64,000 nucleotides of DNA from Ardenticatenaceae bacterium. GTDB taxonomy: Bacteria; Chloroflexota; Anaerolineae; Promineifilales; Promineifilaceae. This document shows positions 24,460-33,902 of the stretch, in pieces. The stretch is from assembly GCA_011525915.1 (NCBI GenBank), contig WYBM01000069.1:1-64000 (forward strand). The letters are read 5' to 3'. Made by a program: the position numbers and the translations under genes. The notes under the pieces were generated by a model. It ran no database searches. It worked only from the letters and a program-made list of their open reading frames with translations, and was not told the DNA's origin. Positions within the stretch are counted from its first letter, which is position 1. The number at the start of each line of letters is the position of its first letter.

Positions 24460-25272
24460 TCACCAATCTTTCATGACATCTTTGGGGTCAATGCCAAGAC
24501 GGGCCATCATGGCATAATCGGGCGACTTTTTATGGCATGGCGGCACATAGAGCGTCGATAGAGAGGAAACAGCAGCTTGTGGCAGCTGATGAAGCGGAAG
24601 AGTCTGTATCCGTGGGCTGTAGCGAGGTAAAGGGGATGCTTCATAGACCGTGACAAGATGTCTTGGGGGATAATGGTGTTGTAAAACCTCGGTTAAAATC
24701 TGAAGGCCCTGCTCTTTTCGTTTATGCGGCTCTTGCATATTCCCCACAGCCCCAATTTGCCACACGATGAGATGACTGCTGGTGTCTATTTGTGGATGAG
24801 TGATAAGAAAGTCGGTTGCTTCATAGGATTGACATCCGTATGTGGCCGGGTCTATATTCAAGTCGGCAAATAAGCAATCTTCAGCAGAGATACCAGGGCA
24901 CATCCAGGCACGAAAGCCTTCAGCCCGTGCCTGTTTAATGGCTTCATGGGCGGGCAAGACAAATACACCAGGGTGCCCATAAAAGACAGCACATACGTTA
25001 AGCCCCAGGCGTACGGCCGTAACAATATGCTCAACCATTAATTGGTAAGTGTCAAGCCGGCGCTTATGTCCTTTATAGAGGGAGCTGAGAGATTCCGCTG
25101 TGGGGTTTAGGGCCTGCATCCACGCATCTCCCAATTGGTCAGGGATGGTATAGAAAACCTTGTCTGCCTGGCGGATCACGGACTCCGCCTGGGCTGTCAT
25201 ATGGGTGGTAACTTGGATACCTGTGCCGACAACGACCAAAACACCTTTGCTCATCTCCTGTGGTTCCACCAC
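24460..25272 (-). CDS. Borosin-type peptide backbone N-methyltransferase homologue (stand-alone, TP-methylase fold)
   Basis: A 270-residue SAM-dependent methylase of the tetrapyrrole-methylase fold. VVGTGIQ (about 15-21) binds SAM; RRLDTYQLM (71-79), FYGHPGVFV (97-105), PGISAEDCLFADLNID and YEATDFLI (140-147) follow, from memory, the fungal borosin enzyme OphMA almost word for word, including the Arg and Tyr used in catalysis (Y66, R72, Y76 here). Those enzymes methylate backbone amides of their own C-terminal peptide. This one lacks the clasp and core, so its substrate must be separate, as in split bacterial borosins. It starts 4 nt after the upstream gene's stop. Confidence 0.85.
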   Translation of the reverse strand: MVEPQEMSKGVLVVVGTGIQVTTHMTAQAESVIRQADKVFYTIPDQLGDAWMQALNPTAESLSSLYKGHKRRLDTYQLMVEHIVTAVRLGLNVCAVFYGHPGVFVLPAHEAIKQARAEGFRAWMCPGISAEDCLFADLNIDPATYGCQSYEATDFLITHPQIDTSSHLIVWQIGAVGNMQEPHKRKEQGLQILTEVLQHHYPPRHLVTVYEASPLPRYSPRIQTLPLHQLPQAAVSSLSTLYVPPCHKKSPDYAMMARLGIDPKDVMKDW

Positions 25273-25276
25273 TTAC

Positions 25277-25879
25277 TCATGCCTTCTCCCCTGTATGAAT
25301 GCCAAATTCAAACGACTTTAAGCCATTCTCATTCAATTGGGCCTGGTAGCAGGTTTGGTTGTCACTGTCCATGAGATACAAAGTCGTGCGTGTGTTGGTC
25401 GCATCGTAGCCGGTATTACTCATGGTGAGATTAGTGTTGAGTTGGGTACTCAAGCTAGGGGTCGGATCATCCGGCTGTGCCTGGGTATACAGAATCCAGC
25501 GGTTGGTATTCAGTTTATTCCCTTTGTTATCATGTACATCGATCTCAAATTTCTTAGTAATTGACTTAGTATCAGGACAGGTGTTGACTTTATCGCCCAA
25601 GGTAAACTGCAAACGATTGAGAAATAGCTCTGTACCTTCGTTAGGGTTGATGGCAAGATGGTCAATGCGTAAAAAAGCATTTCTAATGACGAGGACACTA
25701 CCAACATCAATTTCTTTGCTATCAGCGACAGCAATGGGGTAGCCGGGTGTGAGCGAGAGTTGACCATCAGATGAAATGATAGGCGCTTTGGGTGTCTTGG
25801 TCCAATATTGGTGTACAAGCGTGGCATCGTCATCTGAAACATAAAAACCACCGGGTTGGGTTGAAAAAGCAGAACTCAT
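25277..25879 (-). CDS. Unknown protein between the regulator and the borosin-type methyltransferase
   Basis: A 200-residue protein with many Asn/Thr/Asp residues and apparently beta-rich (LFLNRLQFTLGDKV, RTTLYLMDSDNQTCYQAQLNENGLKSFEFG). No family recognised and no signal peptide. It lies 15 nt after the regulator and 4 nt before the methyltransferase, so the three form one operon. It could be a substrate or partner of the methyltransferase, but it lacks an obvious hydrophobic core peptide at its C-terminus. Confidence 0.8.
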   Translation of the reverse strand: MSSAFSTQPGGFYVSDDDATLVHQYWTKTPKAPIISSDGQLSLTPGYPIAVADSKEIDVGSVLVIRNAFLRIDHLAINPNEGTELFLNRLQFTLGDKVNTCPDTKSITKKFEIDVHDNKGNKLNTNRWILYTQAQPDDPTPSLSTQLNTNLTMSNTGYDATNTRTTLYLMDSDNQTCYQAQLNENGLKSFEFGIHTGEKA

Positions 25880-25894
25880 TTGGGTTATCTCCTT

Positions 25895-28800
25895 TTACGT
25901 AAGATACGTTTCTATTAACATAACAAATAGTTTGTCTTCATCTACCTTGTCCATAGGCTGTAGGGCAATGGGATGTGGTAAGTTTTTCTGCCATTGCCTG
26001 GCTTTGTTGTGCGTTGTCCAATCCGCTGCCGGGTGCTGTTGGATGAAGGCATAGGTTTTTTGGGTGGTTTCTGAGGGCAGCGAGGCCACCTGGGTCATCT
26101 CCAGTAAAATTGCGAGCATGATGGGTGTTGCCTGGGCAGAAACGGCCGTTTGCAATGCCTGCCGCAAATAACCCCGTGCCTGCGCCAGCTCTTGCCAGGC
26201 GATCATAAGCGCGCCTAAATTTTTTAATGTTTCTGCCCGTACTGATTCTGCCTGGCTTGTATGACTTAATGCGAGAGCTTTTTGCAATGCTTCATGGGCC
26301 TCATCGTATTGCCCTTGTGTTAAATACAAGAGTCCTAAATCGTTCAGGACCAACGCCATGCCCGCTTCATGTTGGATAGTCTGACAGAGGTGATAGCTTT
26401 CCTCATAGTAGCTTTTGGCCCTGGCGAAGGCTTGTAAATGATACGCCGTTTTGCCTAAAAAACGTAAGGCATGGGCAATACCCCATTGATAATTTAATCG
26501 TTGGTACAGGTGCAAACAAGCCGTGTGATTGGCTTCTGCTTTTCCATAATGTCCCAACGCTTGTTCCACTGCACCTAGTGAAAGCAGTAACAAAGCGTGA
26601 TTGTGTTCTTCGCCTAATTGTTGGGTTAGGGGAATGGCTTGTGTCAAGTAGGCTTGTGCTTCCTGGTAAAGACCTTGACGATAGGCAATGAGCCCAAGTA
26701 AACGGCCACACAGGGCTATTTCATGGAACGCTTGCATGGGCTCGGCATAAGCCAGGCTTTTTTGTAAAATGAGTTTGGCCTCATTTGCCTGCCCTAACAT
26801 ATGGGTAAATTCTCCCTGACGTGCCAGCAGCTTCGCTAAAATCGTTTGCGCTTCCTCTGTGGTGGCGTATGGTGCTAACGCATCGGCGGCCTGCTGAAAG
26901 AGCTCTTGACCGGTACTATAATAGGAACGCACCATATGATAACAATACAAACTATGCAGGCTTTGTTTGAGCGCATCCAGGTCTTGTGTGCGGCCGGCTA
27001 TCTCCCATGCCTGGCGCACGTTAGCAATGTCTTGTTTGATGCTGTTGAGTGTCTTCTCTTGTTGGGCATCGAAAAGATGCGGCTCTTGTTGTTGAAGCCA
27101 GCCCGCGTAGTAATGACAATAGCGACGCATGGTTTCTGGCTGCAGTTCTGAACTGGAGCTTAATTTTTCGCTGGCAAATTGGCGCATGAGTTCGTGTAGG
27201 GTGTAACGGCCGTTTTCTTCCAGTCTTAGCAGTGACTTATTGACCAACCCGTACAATGTAAACAATGGCGCCTGTGTCACCGCCTGCACCGCCGCCAGTG
27301 TAGCCCCACCGCGAAACAGTGAACATTGGGCAAATGCTTGTTGCTCGGCCGGTGATAGGAGGGCCCACGAATGCGCAAAAACCGCCCGTAAACTACGGTG
27401 CCTGTCATCTGTATCTCGTTGCATACTGGTTAAAAAATCAATATTGCTTTCGATCTGCTGCGCAATCTGATGGCAAGGTAATAAACGTATCCAGGCAGCC
27501 GCCAATTCAATACCTAACGGCATGCCTTCAACCAATTGGCAAATTTTAACAACATCTTTTTCTTCAACAGTGGGCGCAAAGTCAGGGCATAGTTGACGCG
27601 CCCGCTGTATAAATAGCTGCACACTACTGAACATCGCCGCCGGCATTGTAGTAGAGGGGTCGGGCACCGGCAAACCATGTAATGGATAAACCCACTCCTG
27701 GTGTAGATTCAATACCTCCCGGGATGTGATGAGCAAATGAATGTCCGGCGCAGATTGTAATAACGACACAATCATATCAACGCCATTCATAAGATGTTCA
27801 AAATTATCCAACACCAGCAAAATCTTTTTGTGCTGTAAATAACGAATGAGCTGCGCCTGTGGTGTATCAGGTCCATGCAAAGAAAGGGACAGGGCTGTTA
27901 TGATTGTGGGTAAAAGTTGGTGTACAGAGCGGAGTGGCGCCAAATCTATGTAGTAAATCCCATCTGTAAATGCCGCTGTTAACTGCCTGATAACCTGTAA
28001 GGCCAGGCGCGTTTTGCCAATGCCCCCTGTGCCGGTAATGGTCACTAAAGGGTATTGTGAGGTTGTCAGGTGGTCAGCCAGTTGTGCCATTTCTGCTTGC
28101 CGCCCAACAAAGGAGGTGGCATACACAGGTGCATGATGTACGGCAAATTCTGGACCGGGGGTTGCCACTTTTAGCGGCTCTTGGGGTGGGGCAGAGGATT
28201 GATGTTGAACTTGTTTGTGCAAGGCAACGATTTCGTCGCCAGGCGCGATGCCTAACATTTCTATTAGGGTGTGCTGACAGATGTCAAACTGGCGTAATGC
28301 GGCCGCTCGTTGACCCGTTTGGGCGTACAGCTTCATGAGGTGGTAGTGTGCCGGCTCATGCAGCGAGTCCACATGCACCCAACGACGGGCATAAGGTATG
28401 GCCTGTGCCGATTGACCATTTGCTTCCATCCGGAGGATGATTGTGGCTAATGATTGTGCCAGTTCTTGGCGCAAATGCTCTGTTTCAAAGAACTGCCATT
28501 CGTCAAATGCGGGACTATCTGGCAGGGTGAAACCGGCCAGGAAATCGTCACGGTAAAGTGAGATGGCGGATTCAAGCGCACTTACGTGATCAGGGGTGTC
28601 TGTTTGGGCATTTAGACGTCGAAATTGATGCACATCAACCTCTACATCCCGGTCCCAGTTTAACCCCACTGCCTGGCGATCGACGGTTAGCCAGTCAGCC
28701 CCTATCACTCTTTTTAGTAAGGATAACGTATTCCTGAGTGACGTGCGGGCACGTTGTTGGTCAAATTGAGGCCAGAGCAGCGCGGCCATGCTGTCTCGGC

Positions 28801-28948
28801 TGTGTATGTCGCCCGTGACGGCAAGGTAGGCAAGCAGTGCTACCGCTTTACGCGTCTGAACTTGAACGGCCGTTCCGTTCCGTTGGATTTGTGGCGTGCC
28901 TAAAAGCAACAGCCGCAACTGCCCCATGTTGTTTCTACCGGTTTGCAT
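25895..28948 (-). CDS. BTAD/NB-ARC/TPR transcriptional regulator (SARP/AfsR-like)
   Basis: A 1017-residue protein. An OmpR-like winged helix (MGQLRLLLLGTPQIQRNGTA...) and bacterial transcriptional activator domain (about 100-245) precede a signalling ATPase with GTGGIGKTRLALQ (about 303) and LVLDNFEHL, then TPR-like repeats (about 680-960). Such regulators often control secondary-metabolite and RiPP clusters and bind ATP during activation. ATG 28948 and 28927 are both possible starts. It heads the operon with the unknown protein and the methyltransferase, and diverges from the lectin gene at 29117, so it probably controls the whole locus. Confidence 0.9.
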   Translation of the reverse strand: MQTGRNNMGQLRLLLLGTPQIQRNGTAVQVQTRKAVALLAYLAVTGDIHSRDSMAALLWPQFDQQRARTSLRNTLSLLKRVIGADWLTVDRQAVGLNWDRDVEVDVHQFRRLNAQTDTPDHVSALESAISLYRDDFLAGFTLPDSPAFDEWQFFETEHLRQELAQSLATIILRMEANGQSAQAIPYARRWVHVDSLHEPAHYHLMKLYAQTGQRAAALRQFDICQHTLIEMLGIAPGDEIVALHKQVQHQSSAPPQEPLKVATPGPEFAVHHAPVYATSFVGRQAEMAQLADHLTTSQYPLVTITGTGGIGKTRLALQVIRQLTAAFTDGIYYIDLAPLRSVHQLLPTIITALSLSLHGPDTPQAQLIRYLQHKKILLVLDNFEHLMNGVDMIVSLLQSAPDIHLLITSREVLNLHQEWVYPLHGLPVPDPSTTMPAAMFSSVQLFIQRARQLCPDFAPTVEEKDVVKICQLVEGMPLGIELAAAWIRLLPCHQIAQQIESNIDFLTSMQRDTDDRHRSLRAVFAHSWALLSPAEQQAFAQCSLFRGGATLAAVQAVTQAPLFTLYGLVNKSLLRLEENGRYTLHELMRQFASEKLSSSSELQPETMRRYCHYYAGWLQQQEPHLFDAQQEKTLNSIKQDIANVRQAWEIAGRTQDLDALKQSLHSLYCYHMVRSYYSTGQELFQQAADALAPYATTEEAQTILAKLLARQGEFTHMLGQANEAKLILQKSLAYAEPMQAFHEIALCGRLLGLIAYRQGLYQEAQAYLTQAIPLTQQLGEEHNHALLLLSLGAVEQALGHYGKAEANHTACLHLYQRLNYQWGIAHALRFLGKTAYHLQAFARAKSYYEESYHLCQTIQHEAGMALVLNDLGLLYLTQGQYDEAHEALQKALALSHTSQAESVRAETLKNLGALMIAWQELAQARGYLRQALQTAVSAQATPIMLAILLEMTQVASLPSETTQKTYAFIQQHPAADWTTHNKARQWQKNLPHPIALQPMDKVDEDKLFVMLIETYLT

Positions 28949-29116
28949 TTTGCGCTTTATTTTACGCCTTTTTTTGCGATCGTGTTACGGCCGTTTTCTA
29001 TAATGCCCTCATGCTTAACACAGTTTCTGCCCCCGGCTGGTGTGCCAAGAGAGCTTAACTGCTGTTAGTTAGGGAGTTCGACGTATAAACTAAATACCTA
29101 CATTAGGAGAGAAAAA

Positions 29117-32100
29117 ATGAGCATACAAACAACAGCTGTTTACCGGATTACAAACAAAAAAAGCAAAAAGGTCCTGATGGTAGCGAAGGACAGCACAGAA
29201 GATAAAGGCAATATCTACCAGTTTACGTGGACTGATATAGACAGCGAAAAATGGCAGCTTTGGCCGCTGGACGATGAAGGGTATTACAAAATTGTAAACT
29301 TAAATAGCGGCCTGGTGATGGAAGTGGAAGGCGCCAGCAAAGATAATAAAGCCAATGTGCAACAATTTCACTGGAAAGGCGAGGACCATCAAAAATGGCG
29401 GCTAGATGATGTGGGCAACGGTTATCATAAAATTGTTAACAAAAAAAGCGGCAAAGTGCTGGATGTGGTGGATGCCAGCACAAACGATAAAGCCAATGTA
29501 CAACAGTATGACTGGCATGATGGCAGTAATCAGAAATGGCGGATACAGCAAGTAAGCGAGGCGTTTGCTTCGGGTCAATGGGTTGTGGGTGTTAGGGAAA
29601 ATCGCTACCTGAGTCAAGATGAAAAGCGGCTCAAACCAGATACGATTGTGGGTAAGATCGGCTCCCAGCAAATGGTAGCGTTTCATTTTGTGCGCCAAAC
29701 GGCTGAAGGCAATCGTGTTGTTGAGGTTGTTTTCCCTGAAAATGACCGGCTGCTGGCCGTCCAGGGTAATAAAGTGACGCTTACAGGCAAGAACCCTGAA
29801 GATAGACCCGTATGGACCATGATCGATGAAGGCAATTACCAGTTCTCGCTGCGCACAGACGGCACAACCTACCTGGGTTATGAAGAAAAAGGGGATGACT
29901 TTGTATTGACGGATCAGCAATCACGCCAGATTTTCACGCTGCTTATCCGGGCTGTAGATGGTGCCGAAGAGGTAGGATCACTCTTGCCAGGGGAGATGGC
30001 TTTGTATGAAGATGAAAACTATGGAGGGAAGGCGTTTGTGCTTCATGGCGAATTTCCTGAATTTAAGCAGTTTGGGGCGATGGATGATATGGCTTCTTCC
30101 ATTGCCATAGGGCCAGATACACTCGCTACGGTTTACCATAGAAATAATTATGACAGCGCTGGCATGGAGGTGTATGATAATATCCCGTCACTCAAAGACA
30201 CGGCCGTTGGGCGCCATACCATTTCCTCGGCCAAGGTCTATATCGCTTCGCAACAACCATACAAAGGCAACTGGGCCATACAACTCACAACCTCCAGCGA
30301 TTACATCATTGTAAACAAAAACAGCTTTAAAGTGCTACATGTAGCTGGAGGCAGTAAAGATAAAAAAGCCAATGTTGATCAGGATAACTGGCGAAATATC
30401 ACTTCCGAGATGTGGCAGCTTGTGCCAGTGGAGGATGGATATTACCAGATCGTCAACCATAACAGCCGCAAAGTGCTGGATGTAGAGGGGGCCAGCATAG
30501 AGAATAAAGCCAATGTACAGCAGTATGACTGGCATGACGGTGATAATCAAAAGTGGAAAGTGGAACCGGTTGCCGGTGGATATCACCAAATCATCAACAA
30601 AAACAGCGGCCTGGTGCTGGATGTACATGATGGCAGCACAAGTGACCATGCCAATGTGCAACAGCATGAATGGACAGGCGCGGACAGCCAACTGTGGATG
30701 CTCATTACCCTTCCCAAATATCTACGGGGGGAAAGTGATCATGACAAGATCCGAACAGATGGTCACGTACATGACACAACCGAGTTTCAAATTAAAGATA
30801 ATGGAGACGCCGGAGACAACCGCCGCAAAGTGCATATCAAATATCCCAAACAGGGGTTGTATGTGGGCATAAGTGATGGAGGGCTGCGAGCAACCAAAGA
30901 TAAAACACAGCTTATTCTGGCCGAAGAAGGGTTACGGCAATTCTCGTTACAAGACCCTGACTCCAATAAATGGGTTAAATATCATGCAGATAAAGACCAT
31001 TTTGACATAGGTGAATACAACGACCGGGAAATATTTCACCTAGCCGTTAAAGTAGCCGAACATCATTGTTTGGTGGGTGCTTTAGAAAACCAGGAAGTTG
31101 CCTTTTACGAGAAAAGCAATTATCAAGGTAAAACCTGGGTCTTGCATCAAAAATATGCCGACTTTTCCCAGATCCCTGATTTTCATGATGAGGTCTCCTC
31201 TTTGCGGTTAGGGCCGGGAACCAATGCAACCTTGTTTACCGAAGATTTCTTTGGCGGTAAAACAGTGAATGTGATGACCCCTATTGCCAAACTAGACTCA
31301 AACACGATCACCGGTAAATCAATTCACGCGATGCATGCTTTTACTATAGAACCACCGGAGGGTGCTGGGGTAACTGTTATGAATGCCCTGAGCGAAGATT
31401 ATCAGTCTGCCGGTAAAGGTAAAGTAAAAAGTTATAGTACATACCGGAGCATCATCCAGTTACCCGTTGATGTAACAACCGTTGAGATCACCGCCACCCA
31501 AGAGACTAAAATAAATGTGGGGGGCAAAGATCACAAAATTGATGCCGTTAAAAGTGTTTCTGTGGTGCCAAACCACCTGTCCCAACTTGTTGTGACAGTC
31601 AAGCCAGATAAGTTAGGGCTGCCCGGCTTAAAAATGCACACAGACACCATGCCGCTTGACGAATTTTTTATGGTGTACCCCGACCAGGACGCCCACGAAC
31701 GCCTGGCTACTATGGAAGATCGTGCCCTATGGCAAGCCAAAGTGGATGGGAAGCACATCGTTGATCGTAAGACGTATACGGCGCAGGATATTGATAGTGT
31801 GCAGAATGGCATGGTGCAACTGAGCCAGCTGCTGAGCTACGATGAGACCCGATTTTCCCTTGGGTCACACCATATGCGCTCTGTTGATGCCGGGAAAATG
31901 GCCGATGCACATTGGCTGCTGGACCTGGGTGCAACACCCAAATATCAACCTCTTAGCCTGGATGATGCTTTGCAAATCAATCAGGAAGCTGTCGAATTTG
32001 CTGACCTGGATGCGCAGTTAGCGCAGACAACCTGGTGGGAAAAATTTAAACAAAACGCCATTGATGTGACACACATTGTCATCCACACTGTTAAGCAAAA

Positions 32101-33700
32101 ATTAAGCAGCGGCATCCAAAAAATCATCAAGATAGCAAAAGCGACCATTCACTTTATTGAAGATGGCGTCCATAAAGCGGTGCAGTTTACGGTTCAACTG
32201 GCTGAACAGGTGGGTCAACTTGTGGAAGCGATCTTAGATAAGATAGGTGTTGAGCTCAAAAAGTTTATAGACTGGTTGCAGTTTGTCTTTGATTGGGATG
32301 ATATGTTGGTGACACAAAAGATGATAGTGCAGGGGGTGCGTAAGTCTTTAGATATCGTCATTAATAATATTGACGATGCAGAAAAGAAATCTGACGTGTT
32401 CTTCAAAGAAGTTGGAGATGATATTGAAGATAAGTTTGATGCTGCCATCGACAAAATTACCGGCAATCGTTCTGCCCAGGTTCCGATGGTTTCTTCTCAC
32501 AAAGCCTTGAGCGGCGCCAGCGAAAAACATGCATGGTTTATGGCAAAGCTTGTTGAGCACAGCCCCCATGCCAGCATAGGTGACATGAAAACGACTGAAA
32601 AGAGTAAGGTGTCATCTTCCCTCCTTGATAAGTTAGAAAACCCGATAGAAAAAGCAATCGATGATCCGAAGGTGCAGGCAGCCTTTAACGACGCGTGGCG
32701 TTTTTTGTCACCACTTAATGTCAATGATGAACGTACGCCGAAAAAGTTACTGGCTGGTCTATTGGAAATTATCAAAGGCATCGCTGAGTTCTCGATAGAT
32801 GTGGTAGGCGCACTTGCACATGATTTATTCGAAATCATGAAAGCCGTACTAGGCGAATTAGAGGATGTGTTGACTACACCCTGGCATATCCCTTTTATCT
32901 CTGATCTTTACGCACATATTACCGGTGGTGAAGAACTGACATTCCTCAATTTGATTTCCTGGCTTATGGCCATCCCGGCTACAGTCGTCTCTAAGATTTT
33001 GACTGGTAAAGCGCCGTTTGAAAAATACACCAAACTGGCCCTGAGCACAGACTGGGAGGCAATAAAGGCGGGGTATAATGTTGCGGTTTATAATTCAGGT
33101 TTTCTGACATTAGCGCTTTTAACACCTGGGGCTGATTTAATCGGAGGCCTTTGGGGGTTAATAACATCCCCTGGGAAGGATCCGCTGAAAGTCCCAGGAT
33201 TTACAACATTTTTGGAGCTACCAAGGCCTAAGCAAATGGTTGCCAGTGTATTTGATTGGATTATCATTGGCATCGAGTGGATGCAATGGCTTTCAACGCT
33301 GGTTGCCAATTTGATCACTAAATTTGTAGAAGGCAAAGAGGTGAGTCTTTATGCATGGCTTTTGTTAGCAACAGGCGTTTTTCCCTTCTTAGATACTGGT
33401 TTTAAGCTATTTGGCGGGGGCACGCTTTTCTCAGATCCATCGTGGCTGGCACCTTATCTGGATACGGTTTTAGGAACGGCCGCTGTTGCGCTCATCGTCA
33501 TTATCGCTGTTAAAGAGGGGTGGCAGTGGTATGAGTATGTAACGGGTATAGCTAGTGTACTCCCGGAATCTTTGCAGTTTTTGAGAATTGCACAGGTGGA
33601 AGAAGGTAGTGAGATGATTAGCCTGGGTGTGTTAATGGCGGCTGATCTTGTTTTTTTTGAGACAGCCTATGCCTTTTCCATGTTCCCATCTACAACGTAA
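29117..33700 (+). CDS. Giant ricin-type lectin / crystallin-like protein with a hydrophobic C-terminus
   Basis: 1527 residues with a good AGGAGA site. Two ricin B-like trefoils (about 8-155 and 395-530) show YKIVNLNSGLVMEVEG and repeated QKW motifs. Two beta/gamma-crystallin-like segments (MALYEDENYGGKAFVL, about 290-385; VAFYEKSNYQGKTWVL, about 655-750) follow them. Residues about 960-1170 are amphipathic helices and 1280-1527 contain several long hydrophobic stretches. There is no signal peptide. The build (sugar-binding front, membrane-active back) resembles a pore-forming toxin or a surface shell protein; this is inference. The gene is AT-richer than its neighbours and nearly free of ACGGCCGT. 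Confidence 0.82.
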   Translation: MSIQTTAVYRITNKKSKKVLMVAKDSTEDKGNIYQFTWTDIDSEKWQLWPLDDEGYYKIVNLNSGLVMEVEGASKDNKANVQQFHWKGEDHQKWRLDDVGNGYHKIVNKKSGKVLDVVDASTNDKANVQQYDWHDGSNQKWRIQQVSEAFASGQWVVGVRENRYLSQDEKRLKPDTIVGKIGSQQMVAFHFVRQTAEGNRVVEVVFPENDRLLAVQGNKVTLTGKNPEDRPVWTMIDEGNYQFSLRTDGTTYLGYEEKGDDFVLTDQQSRQIFTLLIRAVDGAEEVGSLLPGEMALYEDENYGGKAFVLHGEFPEFKQFGAMDDMASSIAIGPDTLATVYHRNNYDSAGMEVYDNIPSLKDTAVGRHTISSAKVYIASQQPYKGNWAIQLTTSSDYIIVNKNSFKVLHVAGGSKDKKANVDQDNWRNITSEMWQLVPVEDGYYQIVNHNSRKVLDVEGASIENKANVQQYDWHDGDNQKWKVEPVAGGYHQIINKNSGLVLDVHDGSTSDHANVQQHEWTGADSQLWMLITLPKYLRGESDHDKIRTDGHVHDTTEFQIKDNGDAGDNRRKVHIKYPKQGLYVGISDGGLRATKDKTQLILAEEGLRQFSLQDPDSNKWVKYHADKDHFDIGEYNDREIFHLAVKVAEHHCLVGALENQEVAFYEKSNYQGKTWVLHQKYADFSQIPDFHDEVSSLRLGPGTNATLFTEDFFGGKTVNVMTPIAKLDSNTITGKSIHAMHAFTIEPPEGAGVTVMNALSEDYQSAGKGKVKSYSTYRSIIQLPVDVTTVEITATQETKINVGGKDHKIDAVKSVSVVPNHLSQLVVTVKPDKLGLPGLKMHTDTMPLDEFFMVYPDQDAHERLATMEDRALWQAKVDGKHIVDRKTYTAQDIDSVQNGMVQLSQLLSYDETRFSLGSHHMRSVDAGKMADAHWLLDLGATPKYQPLSLDDALQINQEAVEFADLDAQLAQTTWWEKFKQNAIDVTHIVIHTVKQKLSSGIQKIIKIAKATIHFIEDGVHKAVQFTVQLAEQVGQLVEAILDKIGVELKKFIDWLQFVFDWDDMLVTQKMIVQGVRKSLDIVINNIDDAEKKSDVFFKEVGDDIEDKFDAAIDKITGNRSAQVPMVSSHKALSGASEKHAWFMAKLVEHSPHASIGDMKTTEKSKVSSSLLDKLENPIEKAIDDPKVQAAFNDAWRFLSPLNVNDERTPKKLLAGLLEIIKGIAEFSIDVVGALAHDLFEIMKAVLGELEDVLTTPWHIPFISDLYAHITGGEELTFLNLISWLMAIPATVVSKILTGKAPFEKYTKLALSTDWEAIKAGYNVAVYNSGFLTLALLTPGADLIGGLWGLITSPGKDPLKVPGFTTFLELPRPKQMVASVFDWIIIGIEWMQWLSTLVANLITKFVEGKEVSLYAWLLLATGVFPFLDTGFKLFGGGTLFSDPSWLAPYLDTVLGTAAVALIVIIAVKEGWQWYEYVTGIASVLPESLQFLRIAQVEEGSEMISLGVLMAADLVFFETAYAFSMFPSTT

Positions 33701-33712
33701 TGAAGGGTTTAG

Positions 33713-33735
33713 GGGGCAACCATGATGGTTGCCCC
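33713..33735 (+). terminator. Perfect 10-bp hairpin after the lectin gene
   Basis: GGGGCAACCA (33713-33722), loop TGA, TGGTTGCCCC (33726-33735). There is no T-tract, so it may be a Rho-dependent or mRNA-stabilising structure, reducing expression of the subtilase relative to the lectin. Confidence 0.5.
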
Positions 33736-33902
33736 TGCTCTATACCAGGTCAGCCATGTATCTTTCTTATCAATTGTACCCAATCAATCGGCCATCATTT
33801 TTTAACCAAAGAGTGGGTAAAACACAGCCGATTACTTGAGTCAATCGCACAAAACGGGTGCGCTGGATTGGCGAAAGCTTTGTGCGGTTTACCTAACATA
33901 AA

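Noticed and set aside
24460..25272. Reading the methyltransferase as a cobalamin or siroheme biosynthesis enzyme
   Set aside because: It shares the fold, but the RRLDTYQLM and FYGHPGVFV motifs fit the borosin group better, and no tetrapyrrole genes are nearby.
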